64,000 nucleotides of DNA from SHVZ01 sp041906305 (GCA_041906305.1 JAYRJL010000003.1:186001-250000), one strand, 5' to 3'; shown: positions 33,290 to 42,756, numbered from the stretch's first letter. Notes: a model not told the origin generated them from the letters alone. Numbers and translations: made by a program.

Positions 33290-35339
33290 CGACCAGCTCC
33301 CCGGCTTCCGGCCGGCCGGCCCGATCGTCTCGGCCGCGCTCGAGTCCCTGCGCCCGCCGCGGCGTATCCGGATCTCGGAGGCGGCCGAGAAGCATCGCCG
33401 CCTCAACAACCCCGGCTCCTATGTCGGGCCGTGGCGCAACGCCATGGCGCCGTACCTGGTCGAGCCGACCGATCGGTTCCAGGATCGCGCGGTCGAGATT
33501 GTCGTCCTCGTCGGCCCGTCACAGTTCGGCAAGACGGAGATCCCGCTCAACGTCGTCGGCCACGCCGCCAAGTATGCGGCGAAGGGTATCCTGATCGTCA
33601 CGGCGACGAAGGATCTCGCGCGCGACTTCTCGCGCCGCCGGATCGCGCGGAGCCTGATCGCCGAGAGTCCGGACCTGGCCGACGAGCTGGGCGACGAGCG
33701 GTCCGACGACACGGTCGAGGAAAAGGTTTTCCGCAACGGGACCGCGGTCTCGATCGCTTGGCCGACGACTAGCCAGCTCGCCTCGCGGCCGATGCAGGTC
33801 GTCATCGTCGACGAGCGGGACTCGATGCCCGACGATATCGCCGGCGAAGGCGATCCGGTCTATCTCGCGCGCGGCCGTATCAAGACCTTCGGGTCTCACG
33901 GCAAGGTCGGCGTCCTCTCCTCGCCGAAGCGCGAGGACCGGACCGGGATCGTCGCGCTCTACGAGGAGGGCGACCGCTGCCTCTGGCACGTCAAGTGCCC
34001 GCATTGCGCCGGCTACTTCACGCCGGGCTTCGACGCCGACCGCAAGCCGACGACCGGGCATCTCGACTGGGAGAAGGGCGCCGACGCCGCCCGCGCCCGC
34101 GAGACCGCTCACCTCGTCTGCCCGCTCAACGGGTGCGTGATCGAGGAGCGCGAAAAGGCAGGCATGAATGCGACGGGCGTCTGGCTCGGCGAGGGCCAGT
34201 CGATCGACGCCGACGGCACGATCTCCGGCGCCCGCCGCCGCTCGCAAATCGCGAGCTATTGGTTCTGCGGCCTCGCCTCGACGTTCGTCAAATGGGGCGC
34301 GATCGCCTCGGCGTTGGTCACGGCCGAGCGCGATTTCGAGATCACCGGCGACGAGACGAAGCTCAAGGCCGTCTGGAATACCGATTTCGGTTTCCCCTAT
34401 CGCGCGGCGACGAGCGGCGCGCCGGCCTTGACCGACGCCGACGTCGCGAAGCGCATGACCGACGGCCACAAGCTGCGCCTGGTCCCGGCCGGCGCCGTCT
34501 GCCTGGTCGCCGCGGTCGACGTCCAGGCCCGCTCTTTCGAGGTCATGGTCCGCGCCTTCGGCGAAGGCCTCGAGAGCTGGCTCGTCGACCGCTACTCGAT
34601 CCTGCAGCTCGCCGACGGCGTGACGCGGATCGACCCGGCCGGCAACCTGGCGCATTGGGAGACGATCACCGACCGCGTCTGCTATGCGCGCTATCCCGTC
34701 GCCGGCGGCGGCTCGCTCGCGATCATGACGACGGCGGTCGACACGGGCGGCTTGCCCGGCGTCGACCCGAACGCTCGGCAGTGGTGGTGGAAGGCGCGCG
34801 CCGCGGGCCTCACGCCGGCGAACCTCACGCTCGTCAAGGGCGGGAAGGATATCCAGGCGCCGACGGTCTCGCGCCCGACCTGGCTCGCGACGAACAAGGA
34901 CGGCAAGCCGAACATGGAAGGGCCGGCGCTGTTCGTCGCCAACGTGCATCGGATCAAGGACGCGCTCGACGTGCGGCTCCGCCGCTCCGCGTCCGGCGCC
35001 GGCGCGATCCATTTCCCGTCGGATCTCGAGCGCGCTTATCTCGCCGAGGTCACGGCCGAGGAGAAGCGCGGCGGCGTGTGGGAGAAGCTCCGGCCGCGGA
35101 ACGAGACCTGGGATCTCCTGGTCTACACCGAGGCCGCGCTGATCCGTCACGGCGGCGAGCGGTCCGATCTCGGCTGGGTTCCGGCCTGGGCGCGCGTCCA
35201 GGCCGAGGCGGCGAACGTCGCGAATGCCGTTCGCGGCCGGCCAGCAACCGCGCACGGCGTGCGCGCCGCGGGCTCGCCGGTAGGCGCGTCGGTCGACGAT
35301 ATAGCCGGCGCTCTCGCCGCTAGCCTGACGAGGCACTGA
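33276..35339 (+). CDS. Terminase large subunit (GpA family)
   Basis: 687 aa, TTG start overlapping the small-subunit gene. The ATPase Walker A is GPSQFGKTE (residues 80-88), Walker B VVIVDERDSMPDD near residue 180, and a CPHC zinc-like pair follows. The C-terminal nuclease half (VAAVDVQARSFEVMVRAFGE; TTAVDTGG) is typical of lambda gpA. It pumps DNA into the prohead and cuts the ends. Confidence 0.93.
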   Translation: MLQTSDQLPGFRPAGPIVSAALESLRPPRRIRISEAAEKHRRLNNPGSYVGPWRNAMAPYLVEPTDRFQDRAVEIVVLVGPSQFGKTEIPLNVVGHAAKYAAKGILIVTATKDLARDFSRRRIARSLIAESPDLADELGDERSDDTVEEKVFRNGTAVSIAWPTTSQLASRPMQVVIVDERDSMPDDIAGEGDPVYLARGRIKTFGSHGKVGVLSSPKREDRTGIVALYEEGDRCLWHVKCPHCAGYFTPGFDADRKPTTGHLDWEKGADAARARETAHLVCPLNGCVIEEREKAGMNATGVWLGEGQSIDADGTISGARRRSQIASYWFCGLASTFVKWGAIASALVTAERDFEITGDETKLKAVWNTDFGFPYRAATSGAPALTDADVAKRMTDGHKLRLVPAGAVCLVAAVDVQARSFEVMVRAFGEGLESWLVDRYSILQLADGVTRIDPAGNLAHWETITDRVCYARYPVAGGGSLAIMTTAVDTGGLPGVDPNARQWWWKARAAGLTPANLTLVKGGKDIQAPTVSRPTWLATNKDGKPNMEGPALFVANVHRIKDALDVRLRRSASGAGAIHFPSDLERAYLAEVTAEEKRGGVWEKLRPRNETWDLLVYTEAALIRHGGERSDLGWVPAWARVQAEAANVANAVRGRPATAHGVRAAGSPVGASVDDIAGALAASLTRH
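35219..35235. repeat. Dispersed 17-bp palindrome, copy 2
   Basis: CGCGAATGCCGTTCGCG, near the 3' end of the terminase large-subunit gene. Identical to copy 4. Confidence 0.85.
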
Positions 35340-35340
35340 C

Positions 35341-35718
35341 ATGACGCCAATCGCCCCCGCTCTCGACCTTGCCGGCATCCGCGAGGTTGCGGCGGGTCTC
35401 CGTGCTCGCATCGCCCTCTGCATGGACGGGCTCGCGGCTTACGACCACCCGGCGCTCGCGAAACGTCTTCCCGACGACCTGGTCGCTGCGAACGACGAGG
35501 TTCGATATCTCGTGTCCATCTACGAAGACGCAGCCGATCAGTGCGACGCAATCCTTGGCAAGCTCGCGAACGATCCTCCGGCCCAAATCCATTTCTGGAC
35601 TCGCCTCGCGCTCAAGCTGCCTCGGATCGTCGAGGTAGAGACCGCGGTCATGGCGCGAGCGAAGGAATGTCAGGATCGTTTCCTGAAGATCCTCGGTGCT
35701 CCCGCGGGGAGCTGCTGA
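35341..35718 (+). CDS. Phage protein of unknown function
   Basis: 125 aa, soluble, largely helical (LAGIREVAAGLRARIALCMD; FWTRLALKLPRIVEVETAVM). It starts one base after the terminase stop. No known domain. Its position between terminase and the DUF6148 gene suggests a packaging or head accessory role. Confidence 0.6.
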   Translation: MTPIAPALDLAGIREVAAGLRARIALCMDGLAAYDHPALAKRLPDDLVAANDEVRYLVSIYEDAADQCDAILGKLANDPPAQIHFWTRLALKLPRIVEVETAVMARAKECQDRFLKILGAPAGSC

Positions 35719-35719
35719 C

Positions 35720-35953
35720 ATGGCTGGGATCACTCTCGCGCAAGCGCAAGCGAAGCTTAACCTGTGGCTCGACGCCGACGCCGCGGTTGCGGGCAATCAA
35801 TCCTACGAGATCGCCGGCCGCTCGCTGACGCGCGCGAATGCGGCGGAGATCCGCAAGAACATCGAGTTTTGGGACGCGAAGTGCAAAGAGCTGGACCCGA
35901 CCGGCTCGCGTCCTGCGCTCACCATCTTCGCCGGCGTCCCAGTCGACGGTTGA
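35720..35953 (+). CDS. Head-tail joining protein, DUF6148/gpW-like
   Basis: 77 aa. AGITLAQAQAKLNLWLDADA, then YEIAGRSLTRANAAEIRKNI is the DUF6148/gpW-type pattern: two helices around a beta hairpin. Lambda gpW sits between terminase and portal genes, as here, and plugs the DNA-filled head before tail addition. The length fits the family. Confidence 0.8.
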   Translation: MAGITLAQAQAKLNLWLDADAAVAGNQSYEIAGRSLTRANAAEIRKNIEFWDAKCKELDPTGSRPALTIFAGVPVDG

Positions 35954-35957
35954 TCCA

Positions 35958-37553
35958 ATGCGAAACCTGAACCTCCTCGACCGCGCGATCGGCTTTTTTG
36001 ATCCGGCGCGGGCGCTGAACCGCGTCCTCGCGCGACAGGCCATGTCGTCTGTCGGCGGCTACATCGGCGCGCGTCGCGATCGTCGCGCGACCCAGGAATG
36101 GACGGTCTCCGGCGGTAGCGCGAATGCCGACCTGATCCCCGATCTCCCGACGCTCCGCGAACGGTCGCGCGACCTCGAGATGAATGAGCCGATCGCCGGC
36201 GGGTCGCTCGCGACCAAGGTTACGAACGTCGTCGGCACCGGCTTGACGCTGCAGTCCCGGATCGACGCGAAGGCGCTGGGCTTCTCGGACGACCAGGCGG
36301 CCGAGTGGCAGGCGATCGCCGAACGCGAGTTCTATCTCTGGGCGTCGTCGTCGGCGTGCGACTTCGCACGGACGAACAATCATGCCGAGCTGCAGGCGTT
36401 GACGCTCGGCTCGACACTCAGCTCGGGCGACGTCTTCACGGTCCGCCGCTTCAAGCGCCGGCCTGGCGAGGTCTACGGCCTGAAGCTGCAGACGATCGAG
36501 GCGGATCGGGTCGCCAACCCGTTCGGCAAGCGCGACGGTTTCGAGGTCGACGGCGGTGGCTCGATCTCCGGCGGCGTCCAGGTCGACGCCGACGGCGCGC
36601 CGGCCGGGTATCACATCCTCCGCCGGCATCCCGGCGGCCTCGTTTTCACCGCGGCTATGCGGGAGACAGATTACTTCCCGGCCTTCGACGCCGACGGCCG
36701 CCGTCTGATCCTTCACCACTTCCGCCGCCGGCGCCCGGAACAGGACCGCGGCGTTCCGGACCTGGCGCCGGTGATCGAGGCTCTCAAGCAGATCTCGCGC
36801 TACAAGCAGGCCGAGCTTGATGCGGCCGTGCTGCAGGCGTTCTTTGCGGTCTTCGTCAAGGCGCCGGGTGGCGGCGACCTCAATACCGCGCCCGGCGCTC
36901 CGGCCCGGACGACGGGGCCCGGCGAGACGCCGGTCCGCCAGGTAGGCCCGGCCTCGATCGTCGGGATCGCGAGCGGCTCGGACGTCGTCTTCGCCGATCC
37001 GAAGCGGCCGAACAGTAATTTCGACTCCTTCGTCCTCGCGTTCTGCCGGCAGATCGGCGTCGCGCTCGAGCTGCCTTACGAGCTGCTGGTCAAGCATTTC
37101 ACCGCGAGCTATTCGGCCGCGCGCGCCGCCTTGCTCGAGGCGTGGAAATCGTTCCGCGTCCTCCGTTCCTGGCTCGCCTCGTCGTTCTGCCAGGAAACCT
37201 ACGCCTGGCTGATCTACGAGGCCGTCGTACTCGGCCGTATCTCGGCGCCTGGCTTCCTCGACGATCCGCTGATCCGCGCTGCCTATCTCGGCACCGAATG
37301 GGTCGGCCCGTCGGCCGGCCAGATCGACGAGCTGAAGGAAGTCCAGGCGGCCAAGGAAAGGGTCGCGCTCGGGATCTCGACGCTCTCCTGGGAGACGGCC
37401 CGGCTCACCGGCCTCGATTGGGGGGACGTCCAGGCGCAACGCGCGCGGGAGATCGCCCTCGTCGGCCCGGTCGCGTCGAGCCAAGCGCCGGCGGTTGCGC
37501 CGCCGATCGAGCCGGATCAGGACCAGCTCGAAGACGAGACCAAAGAGGACTGA
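35958..37553 (+). CDS. Portal protein, lambda family
   Basis: 531 aa. Forms the ring through which DNA enters and leaves the head. Family features include the N-terminal RDLEMNEPIAGGSLATKVTN, the middle YGLKLQTIEADRVANPFGKR, and KHFTASYSAARAALLEAWKS, characteristic of lambda gpB-like portals. The ATG lies four bases after the DUF6148 stop. The stop is three bases before the protease gene. Confidence 0.93.
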   Translation: MRNLNLLDRAIGFFDPARALNRVLARQAMSSVGGYIGARRDRRATQEWTVSGGSANADLIPDLPTLRERSRDLEMNEPIAGGSLATKVTNVVGTGLTLQSRIDAKALGFSDDQAAEWQAIAEREFYLWASSSACDFARTNNHAELQALTLGSTLSSGDVFTVRRFKRRPGEVYGLKLQTIEADRVANPFGKRDGFEVDGGGSISGGVQVDADGAPAGYHILRRHPGGLVFTAAMRETDYFPAFDADGRRLILHHFRRRRPEQDRGVPDLAPVIEALKQISRYKQAELDAAVLQAFFAVFVKAPGGGDLNTAPGAPARTTGPGETPVRQVGPASIVGIASGSDVVFADPKRPNSNFDSFVLAFCRQIGVALELPYELLVKHFTASYSAARAALLEAWKSFRVLRSWLASSFCQETYAWLIYEAVVLGRISAPGFLDDPLIRAAYLGTEWVGPSAGQIDELKEVQAAKERVALGISTLSWETARLTGLDWGDVQAQRAREIALVGPVASSQAPAVAPPIEPDQDQLEDETKED

Positions 37554-37556
37554 TCC

Positions 37557-38942
37557 ATGCGCGCTTTCGACCTGGCCGCCTCGACGCCTTGGGCGATCGA
37601 GCCCACGATGCTGCAGACGATCCTCGAGATCGCCGACCGCGAGACGGTCGACCTCGAGGCCATCCAGCAAAAGCTCGGCCGCCCGCTCGCGAATACCCGC
37701 CGCGTCACCACGCGCGACGGCGTCGCGATCGTTCCGGTCTCCGGTCCGATCTTCCGCTACGCGAACGTCTTTACCGAGATCTCCGGCGCGACCTCTAATC
37801 AGGTTCTCGCGACCGACCTCCGCGCCGCGCTCGACGATCCGGAAATCCGCGCCATCCTCATGACGGGCGACACGCCCGGCGGCATGGTCAACGGCACCTC
37901 CGAGATCGCGCAGCTCGTCCATGCCGCGCGCGGCGTGAAGCCGATTTGGGCTTACGTCGAGCACGCGCACTCCGCCGGCTATTGGATCTTGTCCGCCGCC
38001 GAGCGGCTGATCGGCGTCGATACGGCCGAGGTCGGCAATATCGGCGTCGTCGCCGCCATGCGTCGGCAGACGGCCGAGGAAAAGGCGCAACGCCTCGAGA
38101 TCGTCTCGAGCCGCGCCCCGAACAAGCGTCTCGATCCGGAGAGCGACGCCGGCAAGGCGCAGATCCTCGCGCTGGTCGACGCCGCCGAGGACGTCATGGT
38201 CGCCGCGATCGCCAAGCATCGCGGGGTCGACGTCGAGAAAGTGACTTCAGACTTCGGCCGGGGCGGAAGCCTTTCGGCCGCTGCCGCCCTGACCGCCGGA
38301 ATGATCGACGGTCTCGGCACGTTCGAGGCAACGCTCGCCGAGCTTGCCGCAACCTCCAAGGGGAGAAAGCGTATGTCGACGAAAGACAGTTCGGCGGCCG
38401 AGTCCGTGCCGGTCGCCTCGATCACGGCGAGCTACATCGCCGAGAAGCATCCGACGATCGCCGAGGCGCTCCGCGCCGAAGGCAAGACGAAGGGCGTCGA
38501 GGAGGGCAAGACCGCCGGCGTCGCCGAGGGCCGCAAGGCTGGCGCCGACGACGAGCGCAAGCGCATCCTCGCAATCCAGCTCGCCGGCAAGAACCTGCCG
38601 GGCTTCGACAAGCTCGTCGCCGATATGATCGCCGACCCGTCGGTGACGGCCGAGGCCGCCTCCGCGCGCCTGGTCGCCGCGAACGGCGAGAAGCTGCAGG
38701 GCAAGCGCGACGCGCTCGAGACCAGCGACAAGGGTCCGGAGGCGTCGCAGCTCCCGGCCGGCAATAAGGACGCTGGCGGCGGGGGCGACAAGGACGGCCC
38801 GGCGTCGCTCACCGACGAAGCGCTCAAGGCGGCCTGGGAGAAGGACCCGAAGCTCCGCGGAGACTTCGCCAGCTTCGCCGGCTTCGCTGCATACGCGCGC
38901 GCCAATGCGAGCGGCCTCGTCAGTCTCCTGAGCAAAAAGTAA
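37557..38942 (+). CDS. Head maturation protease (S49 family) with scaffold domain
   Basis: 461 aa. The N-terminal two thirds is an SppA-like serine protease: oxyanion PGG at 107-109, catalytic S139 in HAHSAGYW and K190 in SRAPNKRL. The C-terminal 189 residues are charged and helical, typical of a scaffold. This is the arrangement of lambda C with Nu3. The protease processes portal and scaffold during prohead assembly. Confidence 0.9.
   Translation: MRAFDLAASTPWAIEPTMLQTILEIADRETVDLEAIQQKLGRPLANTRRVTTRDGVAIVPVSGPIFRYANVFTEISGATSNQVLATDLRAALDDPEIRAILMTGDTPGGMVNGTSEIAQLVHAARGVKPIWAYVEHAHSAGYWILSAAERLIGVDTAEVGNIGVVAAMRRQTAEEKAQRLEIVSSRAPNKRLDPESDAGKAQILALVDAAEDVMVAAIAKHRGVDVEKVTSDFGRGGSLSAAAALTAGMIDGLGTFEATLAELAATSKGRKRMSTKDSSAAESVPVASITASYIAEKHPTIAEALRAEGKTKGVEEGKTAGVAEGRKAGADDERKRILAIQLAGKNLPGFDKLVADMIADPSVTAEAASARLVAANGEKLQGKRDALETSDKGPEASQLPAGNKDAGGGGDKDGPASLTDEALKAAWEKDPKLRGDFASFAGFAAYARANASGLVSLLSKK
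38373..38942 (+). CDS. Nested scaffolding protein (Nu3-like)
   Basis: 189 aa, in the same frame as the protease and ending at the same stop. The internal ATG (MSTKDSSAAES) has its own AAGGGGAG ribosome-binding site seven bases upstream, which strongly suggests separate translation. The product is a charged helical rod (EGKTKGVEEGKTAGVAEGRK) suited to internal scaffolding, as with lambda Nu3. Confidence 0.75.
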   Translation: MSTKDSSAAESVPVASITASYIAEKHPTIAEALRAEGKTKGVEEGKTAGVAEGRKAGADDERKRILAIQLAGKNLPGFDKLVADMIADPSVTAEAASARLVAANGEKLQGKRDALETSDKGPEASQLPAGNKDAGGGGDKDGPASLTDEALKAAWEKDPKLRGDFASFAGFAAYARANASGLVSLLSKK

Positions 38943-38969
38943 CCCGAGCCCCGAAGGGAAAACCGAACC

Positions 38970-39731
38970 ATGACCACGCTCGCGGCAAACAAGCGCCGCT
39001 CCCTCGAAATCGGTGACGTGAACGAGCTTCCCGTCATCGCCTCCGACATCATCTACGAAGGCGCCTTCGTCGGTGACAACGCGTCGGGCTATATGCGCCC
39101 GCTCGTCTCCGGCGATCGCTTCCGCGGCATCGCGGAGTCCAAGATCGACAATTCGGCCGGTTCCGCCGGCGACAAGTCCGTTCGCCTGATCGAGCGCGGC
39201 AAGGTCGAGCTGTCGATCTCCGGTGTCGCGATCACCGACGTCGGCCGTCCGGTCTACGCCTCCGACGACGACACGTTCAACATCACCGGCATCGGGTCCT
39301 ATGTCGGCCGCGTTCAGCGGTACGTCTCGACCGGCGTCGCGGTTGTCGCCTTCGACGTGGCGATGCCGGAAGACGAGATCATCGTCTCGCTGCCGATCAC
39401 GCTTGCCGGCGTCACGGCCGCGGACGTGCTCACCGACTATGTGCCGGGCTTCTTTGGTCGCGTGAAAAAGCTCGAGTTCGCCGTCACGGTTCCGGTGACG
39501 ACGGGCGCGAAGCTCGCCTCACTCAATGCTGAGATCGGCTCGACCAACGTCACCGGCGGCGTCGTCGCCTTGACCTCGGCCAACTGCACGCCCTTGGGCG
39601 CGCGGGTGGCTATGTCGGCGATCACCGCGGCGGCGGCGTTCACGCCGACGGACACGCTCTCGATCAAGGCTGCGTCCGTCACGGCCTTCGCCGAGGGCGC
39701 GGGCGTTCTTCTCATCACTCTCGGCAAGTAA
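38970..39731 (+). CDS. Head decoration protein (DUF2190/gpD-like)
   Basis: 253 aa. The N-terminal half (GDVNELPVIASDIIYEGAFV; GDRFRGIAESKIDN; GVAITDVGRPVYASDDDTF) matches DUF2190-type capsid decoration proteins that stabilise the head at three-fold axes. The C-terminal half is an extra beta-rich domain not found in short members. It sits between scaffold and major capsid genes, the usual place. Confidence 0.78.
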   Translation: MTTLAANKRRSLEIGDVNELPVIASDIIYEGAFVGDNASGYMRPLVSGDRFRGIAESKIDNSAGSAGDKSVRLIERGKVELSISGVAITDVGRPVYASDDDTFNITGIGSYVGRVQRYVSTGVAVVAFDVAMPEDEIIVSLPITLAGVTAADVLTDYVPGFFGRVKKLEFAVTVPVTTGAKLASLNAEIGSTNVTGGVVALTSANCTPLGARVAMSAITAAAAFTPTDTLSIKAASVTAFAEGAGVLLITLGK

Positions 39732-39746
39732 GGGGGTAATACGTCA

Positions 39747-40691
39747 ATGGATCTTCTCACCTCTCGGGCCATCATCGGCGAGTTCTATGCTCGCCTCGAG
39801 GCCTCTCCCGGCATGGAATGGATCAACGGAATTTCCATGCTCTTCCAGTCCGACCAGGCGGCGGAAGAATACGCCTGGCTCGGCATGTCTCCGCTCATGC
39901 GCGAATGGGTCGGCGGTCGGCAGGCGCAGGGTCTCACCGAGCGCAGCGTCACGATCCGGAACAAGCATTTCGAGGGCACGCTCGAGGTCGAGACAAAGGA
40001 CCTCCGTCGCGACAAGTCCGGCCAGATCCTCGTCCGCGTTCGCGAGCTCGCGGACAGCGCGAACCTTCACTGGGCCGAGCTGTTGTCGACGACCATCCTC
40101 GCGGCGGGCGCGACCGTCTGCTACGACGGCCAGTACTTCTTCGACACGGACCACAGCGAAGGCCAGTCGGGAACGCAGAGCAACAGCATTCAGGTCGATA
40201 TTTCGACCCTTGCCGTCGCTACGCATGGCTCGACGACGCTCCCGTCGGTGCCCGAAATGCAGATGTCGATCCTGGCCGGCATCCAGCAGATCCTCGGGTT
40301 CAAGGACGATCGCGGTCGTCCGATGAACGAGATGGCGCGGAAGTTCATCGTCATGGTGCCGACTGCGCTCTGGCACGTCGCCGAGGCGGCGGTCAACAAC
40401 CCGGTGCTCGTCTCCGGCGAGACCAATCTCCTCGCGAACCTCCGTGGCCGGATCGAGATCGCGATCGCCGTCAACCCGCGCCTCACCTGGACGGACAAGT
40501 TCGCGATCTTCCGCGCGGACGGCAACGTCAAGCCGCTGATCCGTCAGGAGGAGACCAAGCTCCAGATGGCGGCGGTCGCCGAGGGCTCCGAGCTGGAGTT
40601 CAAGGAGAAGAAGCATTGGTACGGCGTCGACACATGGCGCAATACCGGTCTCGGCTACTGGCAGCACGGCTGCCTGGTTCAGATGGTCTGA
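39747..40691 (+). CDS. Major capsid protein, Mu gpT-like
   Basis: 314 aa. RSVTIRNKHFEGTLEVETKD, the loop YFFDTDHSEGQSGTQSN and the C-terminal KEKKHWYGVDTWRNTGLGYW match Mu gpT major head subunits (HK97 fold). It is unusual beside a lambda-type terminase and portal, showing module exchange. Expected to be one of the most abundant virion proteins. Confidence 0.9.
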   Translation: MDLLTSRAIIGEFYARLEASPGMEWINGISMLFQSDQAAEEYAWLGMSPLMREWVGGRQAQGLTERSVTIRNKHFEGTLEVETKDLRRDKSGQILVRVRELADSANLHWAELLSTTILAAGATVCYDGQYFFDTDHSEGQSGTQSNSIQVDISTLAVATHGSTTLPSVPEMQMSILAGIQQILGFKDDRGRPMNEMARKFIVMVPTALWHVAEAAVNNPVLVSGETNLLANLRGRIEIAIAVNPRLTWTDKFAIFRADGNVKPLIRQEETKLQMAAVAEGSELEFKEKKHWYGVDTWRNTGLGYWQHGCLVQMV

Positions 40692-40701
40692 CGGTGACGC
40701 C

Positions 40702-41202
40702 ATGACCATGAAAAAGTACCGAACGACGTCCGTTCTCGCGCTCGCCGTTGGCACCCTGGTCGGGCTCACGCCCGGCCAGGCCTCGGCGCGCTCTCATGCC
40801 CTGAAGCCGACCGGCGAACAGGACGTTTACGAAGTCGTGGGACCGATGCAGTTCAAGGTCGGCGAGACCATCGGTCTCCCGGTCGAGCTGCCGAAGGGCC
40901 TCGCTGCCTTCGTCGAAGACCCTGACGCGCCCGCCGAGCCGGCGCCGAAGGTCGATATCGCTGCGCTGCAGGCCGAGAACGCGGCCTTGAGCGAGGCGAT
41001 CGTCAAGGCCGGTGGCGAGCGCGACGCGGCGCTTGCCTCGGTCGCGACGCTGCAGGCTGAGCGCGAGTTTGTCGGAACGCTCTTGACCGACGAACAGCGC
41101 GCATCGCTCGGCAAGTGGACGGCGGAGCGAAAGGCCGAGGCCGACAAGGCCGCGGCCGAGGCGCTCTCGCTGGCGACGAAGCCCGGCAAGCGCAAGGCCT
41201 AG
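40702..41202 (+). CDS. Head-associated phage protein of unknown function
   Basis: 166 aa. The N-terminus (TTSVLALAVGTLVGLTPGQA) is moderately hydrophobic, perhaps buried rather than a signal. The middle (YEVVGPMQFKVGETIGLPVE) is beta-like and the rest a coiled coil (DIAALQAENAALSEAIVKAG). It follows the capsid gene by 11 bp, so a head or connector role is likely. Confidence 0.6.
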   Translation: MTMKKYRTTSVLALAVGTLVGLTPGQASARSHALKPTGEQDVYEVVGPMQFKVGETIGLPVELPKGLAAFVEDPDAPAEPAPKVDIAALQAENAALSEAIVKAGGERDAALASVATLQAEREFVGTLLTDEQRASLGKWTAERKAEADKAAAEALSLATKPGKRKA

Positions 41203-41205
41203 CCG

Positions 41206-41520
41206 ATGCCCGTCGAGTCCGCCGCCGATCGCGCGGCGCTGTTCGCGTCGACCGACTTCGCCGAGGCGGGGACCTATACCCCGTCCGGCGGGTCGGCGGT
41301 CGCCGTGACGGCGATCGTCGATCGCGGTCAGAAGAAGGTCGGCGCGGATCTCGGCGGCGGCGTGATCCTCGACGGGCCGCAGGCCTGGATTAACAAGGAC
41401 CAGCTCGCGGCTTGGTCGCGCGACGCCGTCCTCGCGATCGGCGCCGAGAGCTGGACGGTCAAGGACGGGCGCTCCGACGAGAGCGGCGCCGTATGGGTCC
41501 TCGACCTTCGGGTCGCCTAG
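41206..41520 (+). CDS. Head-tail attachment protein (FII-like)
   Basis: 104 aa, beta-rich. FASTDFAEAGTYTPSGGSAV followed by AVTAIVDRGQKKVG and the final WTVKDGRSDESGAVWVLDLR fit lambda FII-type attachment proteins, which complete the head connector and dock the tail. Size and order (after capsid, before tail completion genes) agree. Confidence 0.78.
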   Translation: MPVESAADRAALFASTDFAEAGTYTPSGGSAVAVTAIVDRGQKKVGADLGGGVILDGPQAWINKDQLAAWSRDAVLAIGAESWTVKDGRSDESGAVWVLDLRVA

Positions 41521-41523
41521 ATC

Positions 41524-42261
41524 ATGCGGATCTCGGCCGCGATCGAGGGGCGCCTTACTGAGCATATGGCGCGCGAGGCGGGGATCGTCTCGACCGGCCT
41601 CCTCGAGGCCGTGGCGAAACAGACGCTCGAGACCAAGCTCTCGGTTAGGTCGATCATCAACGCGGCTTTCACCGGCTCGGCGGTCGTCGGCCGGAGCGGA
41701 AACCGCCGCGTCGCGAACGCCATTCGCGGCAAGCTGTTTGAGGACGAGGGCGACGCGAGGGGGTCGCCGGTCGGCGTCGTCTATTCGCGCTTCGGCCGAA
41801 AGCAGGGCGGGAAGTTTCTCGACTACCTCCTCCCGCACGCGCTCGGCGCGACGATCTCGCCGACCAACGCGCGGCGCCTCTACATTCCGTTGCAACCCGG
41901 CTTGCGTGGTCCGCTCGCGCGCCGCGCCCGCGCGTCGTTCAAGCTCGACCCGACGATCGCGATAATCCCGGCCTCGCCCGGCGTTTGGGTCGTCGTCCGC
42001 CGCCGGCGCGGCGCCAAGGGCAGGGGCGAGGAGGCGCAGGGAACCGCGATCGGGCTCCTCGTCAATCGGGTGAGGCTGCCCAAGCGGTTCAGCCTCGACC
42101 AGGTCGAGCGCCGGATCGTCGAGGAGCTTCCGGCCCGCGCGCTCGAGGAAATGCGGAAAGCCGACCGCGATCTCCGCTACGACCGCGCCACGCTCTCGAG
42201 CCGGTCGGACGGTCGCGGCGGCGCCGGCATCCGCCGCGGCCGTCGATCGAAGGATATCTAG
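41524..42261 (+). CDS. DUF6441-like minor tail or connector protein
   Basis: 245 aa, basic, with an arginine-rich end. VVYSRFGRKQGGKFLDYLLP and YIPLQPGLRGPLARRARASF are the recognisable parts of DUF6441-type phage proteins. Found between FII-like and tail-terminator genes, the usual site of gpZ-type tail connector proteins. A dispersed palindrome lies within at 41712-41728. Confidence 0.65.
   Translation: MRISAAIEGRLTEHMAREAGIVSTGLLEAVAKQTLETKLSVRSIINAAFTGSAVVGRSGNRRVANAIRGKLFEDEGDARGSPVGVVYSRFGRKQGGKFLDYLLPHALGATISPTNARRLYIPLQPGLRGPLARRARASFKLDPTIAIIPASPGVWVVVRRRRGAKGRGEEAQGTAIGLLVNRVRLPKRFSLDQVERRIVEELPARALEEMRKADRDLRYDRATLSSRSDGRGGAGIRRGRRSKDI
41712..41728. repeat. Dispersed 17-bp palindrome, copy 3
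   Basis: CGCGAACGCCATTCGCG, inside the DUF6441-like gene. The C/A pair replacing T/G keeps the symmetry. Confidence 0.85.
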
Positions 42262-42264
42262 GCC

Positions 42265-42714
42265 ATGCCGACCGCCGTTAGGGAAACCGTCCTCGCCGCG
42301 TTCTTCGCGCGACTGCAGACCATGACCGGCGTCACGGTCAAGCGGACGCCGGATTTCGATTTCAAGGCCGACGAGCTGCCGGCCGTCGCTCAATTCACCG
42401 GGGGGCATGTGATCCCGAGCCAGGCGTCGGGGATCGCCCTCCGGACCGTCCGCGTCCGCGTCGGGTGCGGCGTCGTCGCCGCGTCGCCGGCGGATCTCGA
42501 GGGCGCGATCAACGACCTTCACGCAAAGGTCATTGTCGCGTTGATGGCGGACCCGACCCTCGGCGGCTCGATCGTCGGCATGATCCGAGAGGTCGAGATG
42601 ACTGATCCGGATTTCGACGACCAGGCCGGCAAGCCTAACAGTCAATTCACGCTCGCTTTCGAGCTGGACGTCTCGACGGACGAGCTTTCGCCCTACACCG
42701 CGGCGCCGCTCTAG
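42265..42714 (+). CDS. Tail terminator protein (gpU-like)
   Basis: 149 aa. The N-terminus ETVLAAFFARLQTMTGVTVK and the strand-rich middle (RTVRVRVGCGVV) with helix SPADLEGAINDLHAKVIVAL resemble gpU-type tail terminators, which cap tail growth. It starts three bases after the previous stop. The assignment rests on pattern and order. Confidence 0.68.
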   Translation: MPTAVRETVLAAFFARLQTMTGVTVKRTPDFDFKADELPAVAQFTGGHVIPSQASGIALRTVRVRVGCGVVAASPADLEGAINDLHAKVIVALMADPTLGGSIVGMIREVEMTDPDFDDQAGKPNSQFTLAFELDVSTDELSPYTAAPL

Positions 42715-42756
42715 CCGCTCGTCGTTTCACGCCTCAACCCTAACGGAGTCGCCTCA

